64,000 bases of DNA, from the NCBI RefSeq assembly GCF_001570405.1, contig NZ_BBYM01000032.1, positions 1-64,000 of the forward strand, written 5' to 3'. The position numbers and the translations under genes were made by a program. Below, in pieces: positions 52,201 to 60,434 of this stretch. The notes beneath the pieces are model-generated. The model was not told the DNA's origin, did not search any database, and saw nothing but the letters and a program-made list of their open reading frames with translations. Numbering within the stretch: the stretch's first letter is position 1; each line of letters opens with the position of its first letter. This stretch comes from Microtetraspora niveoalba (lineage in GTDB: Bacteria; Actinomycetota; Actinomycetes; Streptosporangiales; Streptosporangiaceae).

Positions 52201-52564
52201 GCTCGGCGGGAGCCGCCCCGGACAGGTCGAGCACCGTCCACACCGTCGGTTCCGGCGGGTCGACGACCTGAACCGGCCGCCCCTCGGTGGAGATCAGGCG
52301 GGTGCGCAACGTCTCGTGCCGGGCGACCACCGCGTCGACGGCCCGGCCGAGCGCGTCGGCGTCGAGGGGGCCGGTGATCCGGAGGCTGCCGGCGATGTTG
52401 TACGTCGGCAGGCCGGGGGCGAACTGGTCGATGAACCAGAGCTGCTCCTGGCCGTACGACAGCGGCAGTTCGGTGAGGTCGGGGCTGCGCCGCGGAATGG
52501 CCGTGGCGCCGCGTCCTTTGCGCAGCCGGGCGGCCAGCGCGGCTCTCTGGGTCTCGCTCAACAT
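49286..52564 (-). CDS. NRPS module, condensation-adenylation-carrier
   Basis: 1092 residues. Domains in order: condensation (about 32-455, HHSVFDG at 165-171), adenylation (about 480-970, with YTSGSTGRPKGV, NFDVSAMDMF, NGYGPTE and LNASGKVDR) and carrier (Ser at about 1033 in LGGNSLQ). The eye-read adenylation code is D-V-M-C-I-A-G-I-G-K; I cannot assign a substrate. The condensation domain should accept an acyl or aminoacyl group, perhaps from the ACP encoded upstream. AGGAGG precedes the ATG. There is no epimerase or fused thioesterase. Confidence 0.93.
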   Translation of the reverse strand: MLSETQRAALAARLRKGRGATAIPRRSPDLTELPLSYGQEQLWFIDQFAPGLPTYNIAGSLRITGPLDADALGRAVDAVVARHETLRTRLISTEGRPVQVVDPPEPTVWTVLDLSGAAPAEREARFAKEAVSYGLLPFDLAKGPLFRIRLVRLDEREHALLINVHHSVFDGWSFAVFFRELAECYDAEVAGRPADLPEMPIQFADYAIWERDRLEGGIDELVSYWSENLRGVGSVQMPTDRPRPVLQSFDGDVARLPMGADVLDGLRALARGEGTTMFVTLLTLLQVLLHRYSGQDDIVVGTASANRGRPELAPLIGYLVNTLPIRTDVSGDPTFLELLARVKETTLAAYAHQDLPFPKLVEALKVERDASRAPLFQIGFTIGEDPDGPITAGGAVMRPEAVDAPTAKFDLNFFMQAHDDLVVEIAYATALFEAATVHRLLESLRVLMAGVVADPARRLSQLPVMTEEDLHRELVEWNSNTMEFPTMCLHELFEAQAARVPDAPAAIMGDEVLSYAELNARANRAARHLRGLGVGPETLVGVHMRPSLERLVGILGILKSGGAYVPLDPEYPQDRLRFMLEDAAVTVVLADADGEEPMRALGATAVVPERDWSLAADADTDDGAADGAAGLGVPVQPSNAAYAIYTSGSTGRPKGVVVEHRNVVNFVQGMVVHWPLTEHDRFLQFASLNFDVSAMDMFLAVCSGGAAVFGDRQTLLSPPRLAELMRRHRVTFACLPPAVLNLLTGEEFPDQRVLISAGEELSSELVRKWLRPGLRMCNGYGPTEVTIGATMMELRPDDISPPPIGMPKPNYLAYVLDAHLNPVPVGVAGELHLGGPGVARGYLNRPELTAEKFVEDPFAGAPGARMYKTGDLVRRRPDGNIVFLGRIDGQVKIRGLRVELGEIETAMAAHEAVAQAVVVVRDDPAGDKQLVGYARLEPDGAGVSVADLRQHLSQRLPAYMVPAHIMMLEEFPLNASGKVDRAALPEPDAAGTAAAFVAPRTLIETVVADMYATLLKVEQVSVEDSFFDLGGNSLQAMRLIAKLRTELAVDADVTAIFLAPTPGQLTVLLRDKFGLEDVELGEDGLAGLEGLE

Positions 52565-52590
52565 CGCAACCTCCTGGAGGGTGGGATAGG

Positions 52591-53907
52591 TCAGGCGGAC
52601 GCGGTGTCCGGCTCGGTCTCAGGTCGGGGCTCGGTGAACACCGCGATGTCGTCCACCGGGCCGGTGGGCATCTCGGGCAACCGGAACACGGGTGAGAAGA
52701 ACGTCCACACGATCGGCGTGGTCAGCAGCAACACCGTGATCACCATGGCGGGGCGCAGGCCGAGGTACTGGCCGAGCGCGCCGCCGAGCAGCGCCCCGAG
52801 CGGGATGGTGCCGAACAGGACCATCCGGTAGCTGGCGTTCATCCGGCCGAGCAGCCGGTTCGGGGTCACCACCTGGCGCAGCGTCACCGTGTTGACGTTG
52901 TAGATCACGAGCATGTAGCCGGCGAGCGCGTGCGCCACGGTGAGGACCGCGACGGACGGGATGCCGTCTCCCCGGGCGGTGAGGATCAGCAGCGGGGCCA
53001 GAGCGGCGGTGAACGTCGCGGCCCGCAGGGTACGGCCGAGGCCGAGCGATTTGGTCACCCGGTTGGCCGTCAGCGCGCCGAACAACGAGCCGAAGGCCCC
53101 GATGCCGAGCACCAGGCCCAGTTGTTTGGCGCTGAGCCCGACGGTCCGCACCGCGTACACCACGAAGACGGTGAACATCGCGTTCTGCGCGAGGTTGAAG
53201 GTGGCCGACTGGGTGAGCAGGTTGCGCAGCACCGCGCTGCCGTACACGGCCCGCAGGCCCTCGGCGATCCGGTCGCGCAGGGTCACGTGCTCGGCCGGCG
53301 GCTCGGGCTCGGGCTCGGTGACCCGCATCGAGCGGATCATCACGACCGAGAACAGGTACGAGACGGCGTTGACCGTCAGCGTCACCGGCGCGGTGAGCAG
53401 GCCGACGAGGAGGCCGCCCAGGCTGGGCCCGGCGATCATCGCGAGCGAGAAGGAGGTCTGCAGCCGGCCGTTGGCGTCGGCGAGTTGCGAGCGGTCGACC
53501 ACGCTGGGCACGAACGACAACGACCCGACGTCGAAGATGACGGTGAGCGTGCCGATCGCGACGGCGACGACGCAGAGCAGCCAGATCGACAGGAAGCCCG
53601 AGAGCGCGGCGATCGGCACCAGGGCGATGAACAGCGCACGGCCCAGGTTGCTCGCGATCAGCACCGGCCGGCGCCGGCGCCGGTCCAGCCAGACACCCGC
53701 GAACAGCGACACCACGACGATGGGCCCGTACCGCATCGCGTTGACGACGCCGACCTCGAAGGCCGAGGCGCTGAGGCTGAGCACGGCCACCAGCGGCAGC
53801 GCGAAGCGTGTCAGCTCCGCGCCCATCAGCGAGACCGTCTCGCCGATCCAGAACTTCAGGAACTCCGGGTTGCGTAACGCGCCTGGAGTCTTCACCACCT
53901 CGGACAT
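52591..53907 (-). CDS. MFS transporter, likely product exporter
   Basis: 438 residues with about 12 membrane helices. The loop after helix 2 contains GVWLDRRRRRPVLI, and a hydrophilic loop near 200-215 (EPEPEPPAEHVTLRD) separates the halves. It resembles EntS-like exporters. It sits between the NRPS and P450 genes, so it probably exports the product. Confidence 0.85.
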   Translation of the reverse strand: MSEVVKTPGALRNPEFLKFWIGETVSLMGAELTRFALPLVAVLSLSASAFEVGVVNAMRYGPIVVVSLFAGVWLDRRRRRPVLIASNLGRALFIALVPIAALSGFLSIWLLCVVAVAIGTLTVIFDVGSLSFVPSVVDRSQLADANGRLQTSFSLAMIAGPSLGGLLVGLLTAPVTLTVNAVSYLFSVVMIRSMRVTEPEPEPPAEHVTLRDRIAEGLRAVYGSAVLRNLLTQSATFNLAQNAMFTVFVVYAVRTVGLSAKQLGLVLGIGAFGSLFGALTANRVTKSLGLGRTLRAATFTAALAPLLILTARGDGIPSVAVLTVAHALAGYMLVIYNVNTVTLRQVVTPNRLLGRMNASYRMVLFGTIPLGALLGGALGQYLGLRPAMVITVLLLTTPIVWTFFSPVFRLPEMPTGPVDDIAVFTEPRPETEPDTASA

Positions 53908-53962
53908 GCGGCCCTCCGGTGCCGTTGTGTCGGTAATCGGTACGGTCGGGACCCGGGGTGGG

Positions 53963-55123
53963 TCACAGGACCGGGATCCTGGCGTTGGCCAGCGGCAGAT
54001 AGCTCACCGGCCGCCTCAGCGAGGCCGGGTCGAAGCCCTGCGCGAGCAGTTCGGCGACCACGGCCGCGGCGATCGCGACGGCCACCTCCTCACCCGGGCA
54101 GCGGTGCGTGGCCGCACCGAATGTGAAGATCGCCGCGTCGGAGCGGTCCGCGTGGAACTCGTCGGGTTCGGCGTTCGCCGCCGGGTCGCGGTTGGCGGCG
54201 GCCAGCACCACGAGCACCGCGGCGCCCTCCGGCACGGCGGCGCCGGCCACGGTGACCGGCGCCGCGGCGAACCTCCGGGTGTTCTGCACGGGGGCGTCGA
54301 ACCGGGCCACCTCGCGGGCGAACGCCCGCCAGCGCCCGGGCTCGCGCGGGGCCTCGGCGACGCCCGTCGCCAGGGCGACCAGCATGTTGCCGATCAGGCC
54401 GGCGGTCGCGTCGTAGGTCTGTGACAGCAGGCCGACGCCGTTGGCCAGCAGCGGCGCGACGCCCTCGTGGGCGGTGGCCGGCGATCCGTCGCGGCGGGCG
54501 GCGCGAACCAGCTCGCCCAGCACTCCGGTCCCGTGCTCGTCCAGGTACGGCGTGAGCAGGCCCTGCAGCACGGCGGCGGCCCGGGCGGCGGCCGCCTGCT
54601 GTTCCGGGGTGGCCGACGCCGGAATGCACTGCACGAAGTCGGCGATGAGCCGGCCGGCCTCGTCGGCCGCCTCGTCGTCCAGCCCGCACAGGGCGGCGAC
54701 GACCCGCGCCGGCACCGAGAACATCAGGTCGCGCAGCGGCGGCGGGCCGGAGTGCTTGAGCGCGCGGGACGTGCGCTCGGCGGCCAGCGCGGTGATCTCC
54801 TCGGTGCGCGGGTGGCCGAGCGCCGCGCGTACGGCCCGCTTGTGCCGCTGCTGCACCGGCCCGTCGGTCATCCGGACGAGGTGCCCGAACACGTCCCCCG
54901 CCGGGGTGCCGGCGATGCCCGCGGGCACCGGCTCGGCCGGCGGGCGGACCCGCAGTCCCGGCTCGCCGAGGACGGCGGTGACCGCCTCGGCGCTCGCGGC
55001 GACCCACATGCGCAGCCCGTCGTCCCAGCCGAACGGCCGGTTCCGGACGAGGTCGGCGTACCAGGGGTAGGGGTCCGCGGCGGTCACCGCGGTGATCGGG
55101 GTGAGCTCGGACGGGCTCGTCAT
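53963..55123 (-). CDS. Cytochrome P450
   Basis: 386 residues. The haem-binding motif is FTFGAATHRCPGEEVA with Cys342; ExxR is EVAR (271-274). The I-helix region reads NGVGLLSQTYDATAG and lacks the usual acidic-Thr pair in AGxET form, which is seen in some P450s acting on carrier-bound substrates. AAGGAG lies just before the ATG. It should hydroxylate or otherwise oxidise the product or a carrier-bound intermediate. Confidence 0.9.
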   Translation of the reverse strand: MTSPSELTPITAVTAADPYPWYADLVRNRPFGWDDGLRMWVAASAEAVTAVLGEPGLRVRPPAEPVPAGIAGTPAGDVFGHLVRMTDGPVQQRHKRAVRAALGHPRTEEITALAAERTSRALKHSGPPPLRDLMFSVPARVVAALCGLDDEAADEAGRLIADFVQCIPASATPEQQAAAARAAAVLQGLLTPYLDEHGTGVLGELVRAARRDGSPATAHEGVAPLLANGVGLLSQTYDATAGLIGNMLVALATGVAEAPREPGRWRAFAREVARFDAPVQNTRRFAAAPVTVAGAAVPEGAAVLVVLAAANRDPAANAEPDEFHADRSDAAIFTFGAATHRCPGEEVAVAIAAAVVAELLAQGFDPASLRRPVSYLPLANARIPVL

Positions 55124-55133
55124 TGTCGCTCCT

Positions 55134-56408
55134 TCAGCGGTCTCGGACGTGGCTCGCGTCGTCGGCGAACAGGTCGTGGCTCTTCTCCGCCCGCCGGACG
55201 TCCAGTGAGCCGGCGATGACGGAGCGCTGCACCTCCGACGTGCCCTCGTAGATTCGCAGAGACCTGATCTGCCGGTAGAGGCGTTCCGGCAAACTGCCGG
55301 CCACCAGGCCGGCCGCGCCGTGCATCTGCACGCAGGCGTCGACGATCTCCTGCGCGACCTCGGTCGCGTAGAGCTTGGCGATGCTGGAGTGCCGTGGGTA
55401 GCGGCGGTTGCCCTGGTCGGCCTCCCAGGCGGCGCGCGCGACGAGCAGCGCCGCGGCGTTCAGCTTCACCTCGATGTCGGCGAGCGCCGCCCGCGTGGTG
55501 GCCAGGTCGAGCAGCGGTCCGCCGTAGATGCGCCGCCGCCGGGCGTGCGCGAGTGCCGCGTCGGCGGCCCGGCGGGCGAAGCCGAGCGCGGCGGCGCCCA
55601 CGGTCATGCGGAACCGGTCGAGCACCTCCATCGCCAGGGGGAAGCCGCCGCCCGCCCGGCCGAGCAGCGCGTCGGCGGGCAGCCGGACGCCGTCGAAGCG
55701 CAGGTGGGCGAACGCCCGCGGCGCGGTCACCGCGACCGGTTCCACCGTGAACCCCGGGGTGCCGGCCGGCACGAGCAGGGCGCTGAGGCCGAGCGACCCG
55801 GCCCCCTCGCCGGTACGCGCGATCACGCAGTAGACGTCGGCGGTGCCGCCGCCCGCGATCCACGCCTTGACACCGTGCAGCGTGTAGCCGTCGCCGTCCC
55901 GCTCGGCGGTGGTGGTGATCGCGGCGACGTCGGAGCCGGCCTGCGGCTCGGAGACCGCGAACGCGGCCTGCAGCGTGCCGGCGGCGAGGCCCGGCAGGTA
56001 GCGCCGCCGCTGCGCGGCCGTGCCGTACCGCAGGATCGGGGTGGCGGCCAGCGCCTGGATCGCCAGCGCGAAGTCGGCCAGGTCGCCCGCGTAGGCCAGC
56101 ACCTCCCGGGCGACGCACAGGCTGCGCAGGTCGCCGTCGCCCGCGTGCTCGGCGCCGGATCCGGCGCCGGGATCGGAGCCGGGGTCGAGGAACGCCAGCA
56201 GCCCCGCCTCCCCGAGGCCGCGCAGGATGCGGCGGCCGCCCTCGTCCGGGGCGTCCTCGGCGTGCCGGAGCAGCTCGGCGTGGTCCAGGCACCAGCCGGT
56301 GACGCGCGCGGCGAGCTCGGCGTGCCGCGGCTCGAAGAAGGGAAGGGCGAGGACCGCCGGGTCGGGGCCGCCGAGCCGGGGCGGCGCCGTGGTCGCGTCG
56401 ATCGTCAT
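55134..56408 (-). CDS. Acyl-CoA dehydrogenase-like enzyme
   Basis: 424 residues from ATG 56408, overlapping the preceding stop in TGATG. Family motifs are [38 protein letters not shown]-type segment [20 protein letters not shown], and the catalytic Glu in [11 protein letters not shown]. It should introduce a double bond into an acyl chain carried on CoA or an ACP. In this cluster the ACP encoded upstream is a likely carrier. Confidence 0.88.
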   Translation of the reverse strand: MTIDATTAPPRLGGPDPAVLALPFFEPRHAELAARVTGWCLDHAELLRHAEDAPDEGGRRILRGLGEAGLLAFLDPGSDPGAGSGAEHAGDGDLRSLCVAREVLAYAGDLADFALAIQALAATPILRYGTAAQRRRYLPGLAAGTLQAAFAVSEPQAGSDVAAITTTAERDGDGYTLHGVKAWIAGGGTADVYCVIARTGEGAGSLGLSALLVPAGTPGFTVEPVAVTAPRAFAHLRFDGVRLPADALLGRAGGGFPLAMEVLDRFRMTVGAAALGFARRAADAALAHARRRRIYGGPLLDLATTRAALADIEVKLNAAALLVARAAWEADQGNRRYPRHSSIAKLYATEVAQEIVDACVQMHGAAGLVAGSLPERLYRQIRSLRIYEGTSEVQRSVIAGSLDVRRAEKSHDLFADDASHVRDR

Positions 56409-58615
56409 CAGATCAGCAGCTCGGCGGTGCGGGGCGTGGTGGCCTCGCGAACGAGCGCGTGCTCGACGAAGTACGCGAAGGAGGCGTAGCCGCGCCAGAT
56501 CCGCCGCCATTCCTCCTGCACGACGTGGTCGCCGACGGTGCGGCTCACCTCGTCCAGGTACGCGACGATGATCTCGGCCGACTGCCGGGCGTGGCCGCTG
56601 GAGAAGTTGTCGATGGACAGGTGGGCCTCCTCGTAGATCGGGTCGAAGCCGTGGTGCCGGAGTTTCTGCGCCTCGTGCAGCCGCATCTCGCCCAGCCCGA
56701 ACATCTCGATGCCGAGGTTGTAGCCGAGGATCTCGTTGTAGAAGGTGTCCGGGAACAGCGCCAGGCAGATCTGGTGGATGGAGAACCCGTAGAGGTGGTC
56801 GGGCAGCTCGTCCTGGTCGAGGAAGGCGTCCTCGCGTATGTGCGGCACCTGGATGTCCATGCTGTGCAGCACCTGGTGGATCAGCGTGATGTGGTTCTTC
56901 CGCAGGTCGCCGCGGCCCATCTCATCGGCGTAGATCGCGGCGAGCATGCCGTCGCTGGTCCGCCGGTACCGGCCGACGTTGCCGATCCGGTGCGCCCAGG
57001 TGCCGTCGATCAGACTGCCGAGCGCGAACGTCTTCTGGACGAAGACGACCTCGTCCCGGTCCGGGATCTCGGTCAGCGGACGGTAGGGGTCGACCAGCTT
57101 GTCCCAGTAGATGCGGTCGACCCGGTCCAGCAGGGACTGCGGCGTGTAGTCGAGCCAGCTCGCGTCCGTGTACCGGCCGGCGGCGCCGCGGTCGAACAGC
57201 ACCTCCGCCGCGTCCAGGTTCGCCAGGGCCTTGGCCCGTGCGATCGGCAGCGTGTTGGGGAACGCCTCGATGTTGACCAGCCGGTGGAACAGCTCCCGGT
57301 CGTCCGCCGGCCGCGCCTCGGCGAACCTGACGCCCGCCGGCTCGCTCGCGGCGACCGCCGCCGCCCAGCGCGCCGCCGCCGCCTCGCCGCACCTGTCGGC
57401 GGGGATCTCCACGTCGGGCAGGTCGCCGGCCGCCGCCCGGTCCGCCCACTCGGCGAACACCGCCGCCTCGCGCTCGTCGAACACGCCGAACATCGGCCCG
57501 CCGAACTTGATCGCCCGCAGGAAGCGGCCGTCGCCGCCGTGAATCCGCTTGAGCTGGCGGGAGTCGCGGAAGGTGCGGACGAACGCGGCCACGTCGAAGC
57601 CGGGGTCGTCGAACACCTCGGTCAGCCGCCGTCCGGCCACCCGTACGTCGCGATGCTGGCGCCCGGCGAACGCCCGGTGCCGTTCGATGATCGCGGCGAC
57701 CCTCGCCTCCAGCGGCAGGTCCGCCTCCCGCCGGGCGACCTCGCCAAGCAGGTCGACCTGCTCCCGCTCCAGGGTCATCGCGAGCTCGACGGCGGCCAGC
57801 AGCCGGCGCCGGTCCGCCTGCCCGGTGGGCGAGCCGCGGGTCAGTTCGACGTACTCGGCCAGCCCGGCGCGCAGCTCCGCCTCGTCCAGCGGGGCGGGCA
57901 GGCCCAGCAGCGCCTCGTCGACGCCCAGGGCGTGGCACACGTAGTGCACCGCGACGACCTCGGGCAGGAAGCTCGCCGGCAGCCGCGACAGGCTCAGGTA
58001 GAACAGCGCGTGCAGCGCGGTGAGCGGCCGGGTCCCCGCCTTGGCCGCGAAGTCCTCGGCGCCGACGTCCGGCAGATGGACGCCGGCCTGCTCCAGCGCC
58101 CTGCGGCGCAGGTGATGCACGCCCTTCCGCGGGTCGCCCTCGCCCTGCAGCCGGAAGTGTTGCGCGAACAGCCGGTTCACCGCCACGGCGGGCTGGGTGG
58201 CCGGCTGCGACACGACGTCGAGCCAGCAGCCGCCGATGAGCGCCACCGCCGCGCGTTCCCGGAGTACGGCGGCGGTGGCCTCGGCGGGAGTGCCCGGCAG
58301 CGCGGCCAGCTTCCGCACCAGGTCGGCCCGCAGCCCGAGAACCCGGCCGGCGACGTCGTCGGCGAGCCCGTCGGTGAGCCCGTCGACGGGATCGCCGACG
58401 GGGGCGTCGTGGGCGGCCGCCGCGCGGAATCCTTCGATGACGTGGCGTGCCACCAGCAGCACGACCTGCGACTCCTGGTCGTGCAGCAGGCGGGTGAGGA
58501 TGTGCGCCGGCGGCGCGGCGAGCAGGTCGCGGGCGCCCTGGCGCACGTCCGGGTCGAACTCGGCCCTGGCGACCGGCAGCGACGTCATCCGATCCGGAAG
58601 TTCGAAGCCTGGCAC
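56408..58615 (-). CDS. Large protein with C-terminal haem-oxygenase-like diiron domain
   Basis: 735 residues from GTG 58615, with GGGAGG at 5 bases. Residues 1 to about 450 are a helical region I do not recognise. The C-terminus (about 540-735) resembles iron-containing redox enzymes of the haem-oxygenase fold: Glu565 (EMGRGDLRKNH), Glu637 (GIEMF), His665, Asp669 and His675 (EEAHLSIDNFSSGHA) are ligand candidates. Related enzymes use oxygen for N-oxygenation, desaturation or C-C cleavage. Its size is well above the usual 250-350 residues. It is coupled to the acyl-CoA dehydrogenase gene. Confidence 0.7.
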   Translation of the reverse strand: MPGFELPDRMTSLPVARAEFDPDVRQGARDLLAAPPAHILTRLLHDQESQVVLLVARHVIEGFRAAAAHDAPVGDPVDGLTDGLADDVAGRVLGLRADLVRKLAALPGTPAEATAAVLRERAAVALIGGCWLDVVSQPATQPAVAVNRLFAQHFRLQGEGDPRKGVHHLRRRALEQAGVHLPDVGAEDFAAKAGTRPLTALHALFYLSLSRLPASFLPEVVAVHYVCHALGVDEALLGLPAPLDEAELRAGLAEYVELTRGSPTGQADRRRLLAAVELAMTLEREQVDLLGEVARREADLPLEARVAAIIERHRAFAGRQHRDVRVAGRRLTEVFDDPGFDVAAFVRTFRDSRQLKRIHGGDGRFLRAIKFGGPMFGVFDEREAAVFAEWADRAAAGDLPDVEIPADRCGEAAAARWAAAVAASEPAGVRFAEARPADDRELFHRLVNIEAFPNTLPIARAKALANLDAAEVLFDRGAAGRYTDASWLDYTPQSLLDRVDRIYWDKLVDPYRPLTEIPDRDEVVFVQKTFALGSLIDGTWAHRIGNVGRYRRTSDGMLAAIYADEMGRGDLRKNHITLIHQVLHSMDIQVPHIREDAFLDQDELPDHLYGFSIHQICLALFPDTFYNEILGYNLGIEMFGLGEMRLHEAQKLRHHGFDPIYEEAHLSIDNFSSGHARQSAEIIVAYLDEVSRTVGDHVVQEEWRRIWRGYASFAYFVEHALVREATTPRTAELLI

Positions 58616-58643
58616 TGTTACCTCCCCAGAGTCGTGGCGGCCG

Positions 58644-59567
58644 CTACCGGACGGCGCGCAGCAGGATGCCGTGCCGCACACCGGGCACGCTGACGGCGAG
58701 GATGAACGCCGCGTCGGCGGCGACCCGCCCTTCGGCCGCCCGGTCGACCAGATTGATCAACGGGTCCGCCGCGAAACAGTGGCCGACCCGGGCGACGTTG
58801 CGGGTGTCGAGCTGGCCGGCGGAGAAGCCCGCCATGTGCTCCTTCATGGTCAGGATCGGTATGTACAGGTTCGCGTGCAGCAGGGCGTCGACGTCGCCGA
58901 GCGTCAGCCCGCCGGGCTTGAGCAGCGCCTCGTTGACCCTGCGCGACAGGTCCGAGCTGATCTCGTGCGACCAGTCGAGGTCCGCGTTGTCCTGCGCCGA
59001 GGCGCACGAGACGATCTCGTAGTACGGCGAGCCGTACGGGTCGGCCCCCACCAGGCAGCTCGCCGCGCCGTCGCTGAACAGCGCGAACCGCTCCACCCGC
59101 TCCGCCTCGTCCTCGACGCGGTCGGTCGTGATGACCAGCACGGTGCGCCGGCGCCCGCCGGCCACCAGGGCGGCGGCCAGGTCGACGCCGGCCAGCAGGT
59201 TGGTGCATCGGTTGAGCGTGAGCCCGGTGAACGCCGCCTCGCGCAGCCCGATCCCCTCGGTGATCTCCGCCACGAACCGCCCGTGCGTGGCGGGGCCGCC
59301 CGGGAACCGCGTCGAGCACAGCACGAGCGCGGACACCGCCGCCGGGTCGAGACCGGCCTCCGCCAGGGTGGCCCGGCCGGTCTCGACGGCCAGCTCGGCG
59401 AGGCTCCGGTCGGTGCGCCGCACCTTGCCCCAGCCCCACAGGCCCGGCGACATCTGCATCCGGTACGCCCGCGCCCGCTCCGCCAGGCCGGGAAGCTCGG
59501 CGTGGTCGACCTCGGTCTCGCCGAGGACGTAGCGCGGCGCGCTCAGGAACACCGGCGGCGCGATCAT
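58644..59567 (-). CDS. Ketoacyl-ACP synthase III-like enzyme
   Basis: 307 residues from ATG 59567, with GGAGG at 8 bases and overlapping the previous gene in ATGA. Thiolase-fold motifs: the active Cys121 in TLNRCTNLLAGVDL and His231 in LLHANLYIP. The third residue, Asn in the GN motif of KAS III, lies in VGHCFAAD here, giving a His at 263, so the triad reads Cys-His-His by eye. It may condense an acyl group with malonyl-ACP or transfer an acyl group. Confidence 0.75.
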   Translation of the reverse strand: MIAPPVFLSAPRYVLGETEVDHAELPGLAERARAYRMQMSPGLWGWGKVRRTDRSLAELAVETGRATLAEAGLDPAAVSALVLCSTRFPGGPATHGRFVAEITEGIGLREAAFTGLTLNRCTNLLAGVDLAAALVAGGRRRTVLVITTDRVEDEAERVERFALFSDGAASCLVGADPYGSPYYEIVSCASAQDNADLDWSHEISSDLSRRVNEALLKPGGLTLGDVDALLHANLYIPILTMKEHMAGFSAGQLDTRNVARVGHCFAADPLINLVDRAAEGRVAADAAFILAVSVPGVRHGILLRAVR

Positions 59568-60406
59568 CCGTCGTCCTCCGTCCACAGCGCGTTCGCCTCG
59601 GCGTAGCCGAGCACCCCTCGGGAGAAACCGAACGTGCCGTGCTCGGCGAGCTCTCGCGCCGCGGCGACCGCGGCGCTGACCGCGACCCGCGCCAGCGAGG
59701 ACCCGAGGCTGATGCGCCGGGCGCCCGCGGCGGCGAGCTGGGCGACGGTCACCCCGGACGAGCTGCCGGCGAGCACGTTGACCGGCCTGCCGACCGCGGC
59801 GCAGACGGCCCGGATCGCGTCGAGGTCGGGCAGGCCCGGGGCGTAGAGCACGTCCGCGCCGGCCGCCTCGTACGCCTTCAGCCGGGCGATCGTGTCATCC
59901 AGGTCGGGCCGTCCGTAGAGGAAGTTCTCCGCACGGGCGGTGAGTGTGAAGCGGAACGGCAGCGCCCGCGCGGCCTCCACCGCGGCCTCGACCCGGCGTA
60001 CCGCCTCGTCCAGCTCGGCGACGGGCCGGGACGGATCCCCGGTGGCGTCCTCGATCGAGCCGCCCACGGCGCCGGCCTCGGCCGCGAGGCGGATCGTGTC
60101 GGCCACGTCCTCGGGGCCGGCCCCGAACCCGCTCTCCAGGTCGGCCGACACCGGCAGGTGCGTGGCCGAGGCGATGGCGCCGATGTTGGCCAGCGTCTCC
60201 TCACGCGTGACCTCGTTGGCGCCGTCCGGCCGGCCGAGGACGAGGGCGAGGCCGCAGCTCGTGGTGGCCAGCGCGGAGAATCCCATCCGGGTGAACAGTC
60301 GCGCGGTGCCGGCGTCCCACGGGTTCGGGATGACGAACGCCGGGCCTTCGTGCAGTGAGGCGAACGCCTCGGCGCGGCGGCGCTGGTCGACGTGGTCCAG
60401 GGTCAT
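59564..60406 (-). CDS. Isocitrate lyase/PEP mutase-family protein
   Basis: 280 residues. It follows the PEP mutase/isocitrate lyase superfamily: FVIPNPWDAGTARLFTRMGFSALATTS, SADLESGFGAGPEDVADTIRLAAEAGAVGGSIEDATG with Mg-binding acids, FTLTARAENFL, and LPDLDAIRAVCAAVGRPVNVLAG. The family makes or breaks C-C or C-P bonds of 2-oxo or dicarboxylic acids. The lyase catalytic Cys motif KKCGH is absent. Its role in the cluster is unknown. Confidence 0.8.
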   Translation of the reverse strand: MTLDHVDQRRRAEAFASLHEGPAFVIPNPWDAGTARLFTRMGFSALATTSCGLALVLGRPDGANEVTREETLANIGAIASATHLPVSADLESGFGAGPEDVADTIRLAAEAGAVGGSIEDATGDPSRPVAELDEAVRRVEAAVEAARALPFRFTLTARAENFLYGRPDLDDTIARLKAYEAAGADVLYAPGLPDLDAIRAVCAAVGRPVNVLAGSSSGVTVAQLAAAGARRISLGSSLARVAVSAAVAAARELAEHGTFGFSRGVLGYAEANALWTEDDG

Positions 60407-60434
60407 CGGGTCTTCCCTTCTCGTAGCGATCCGA

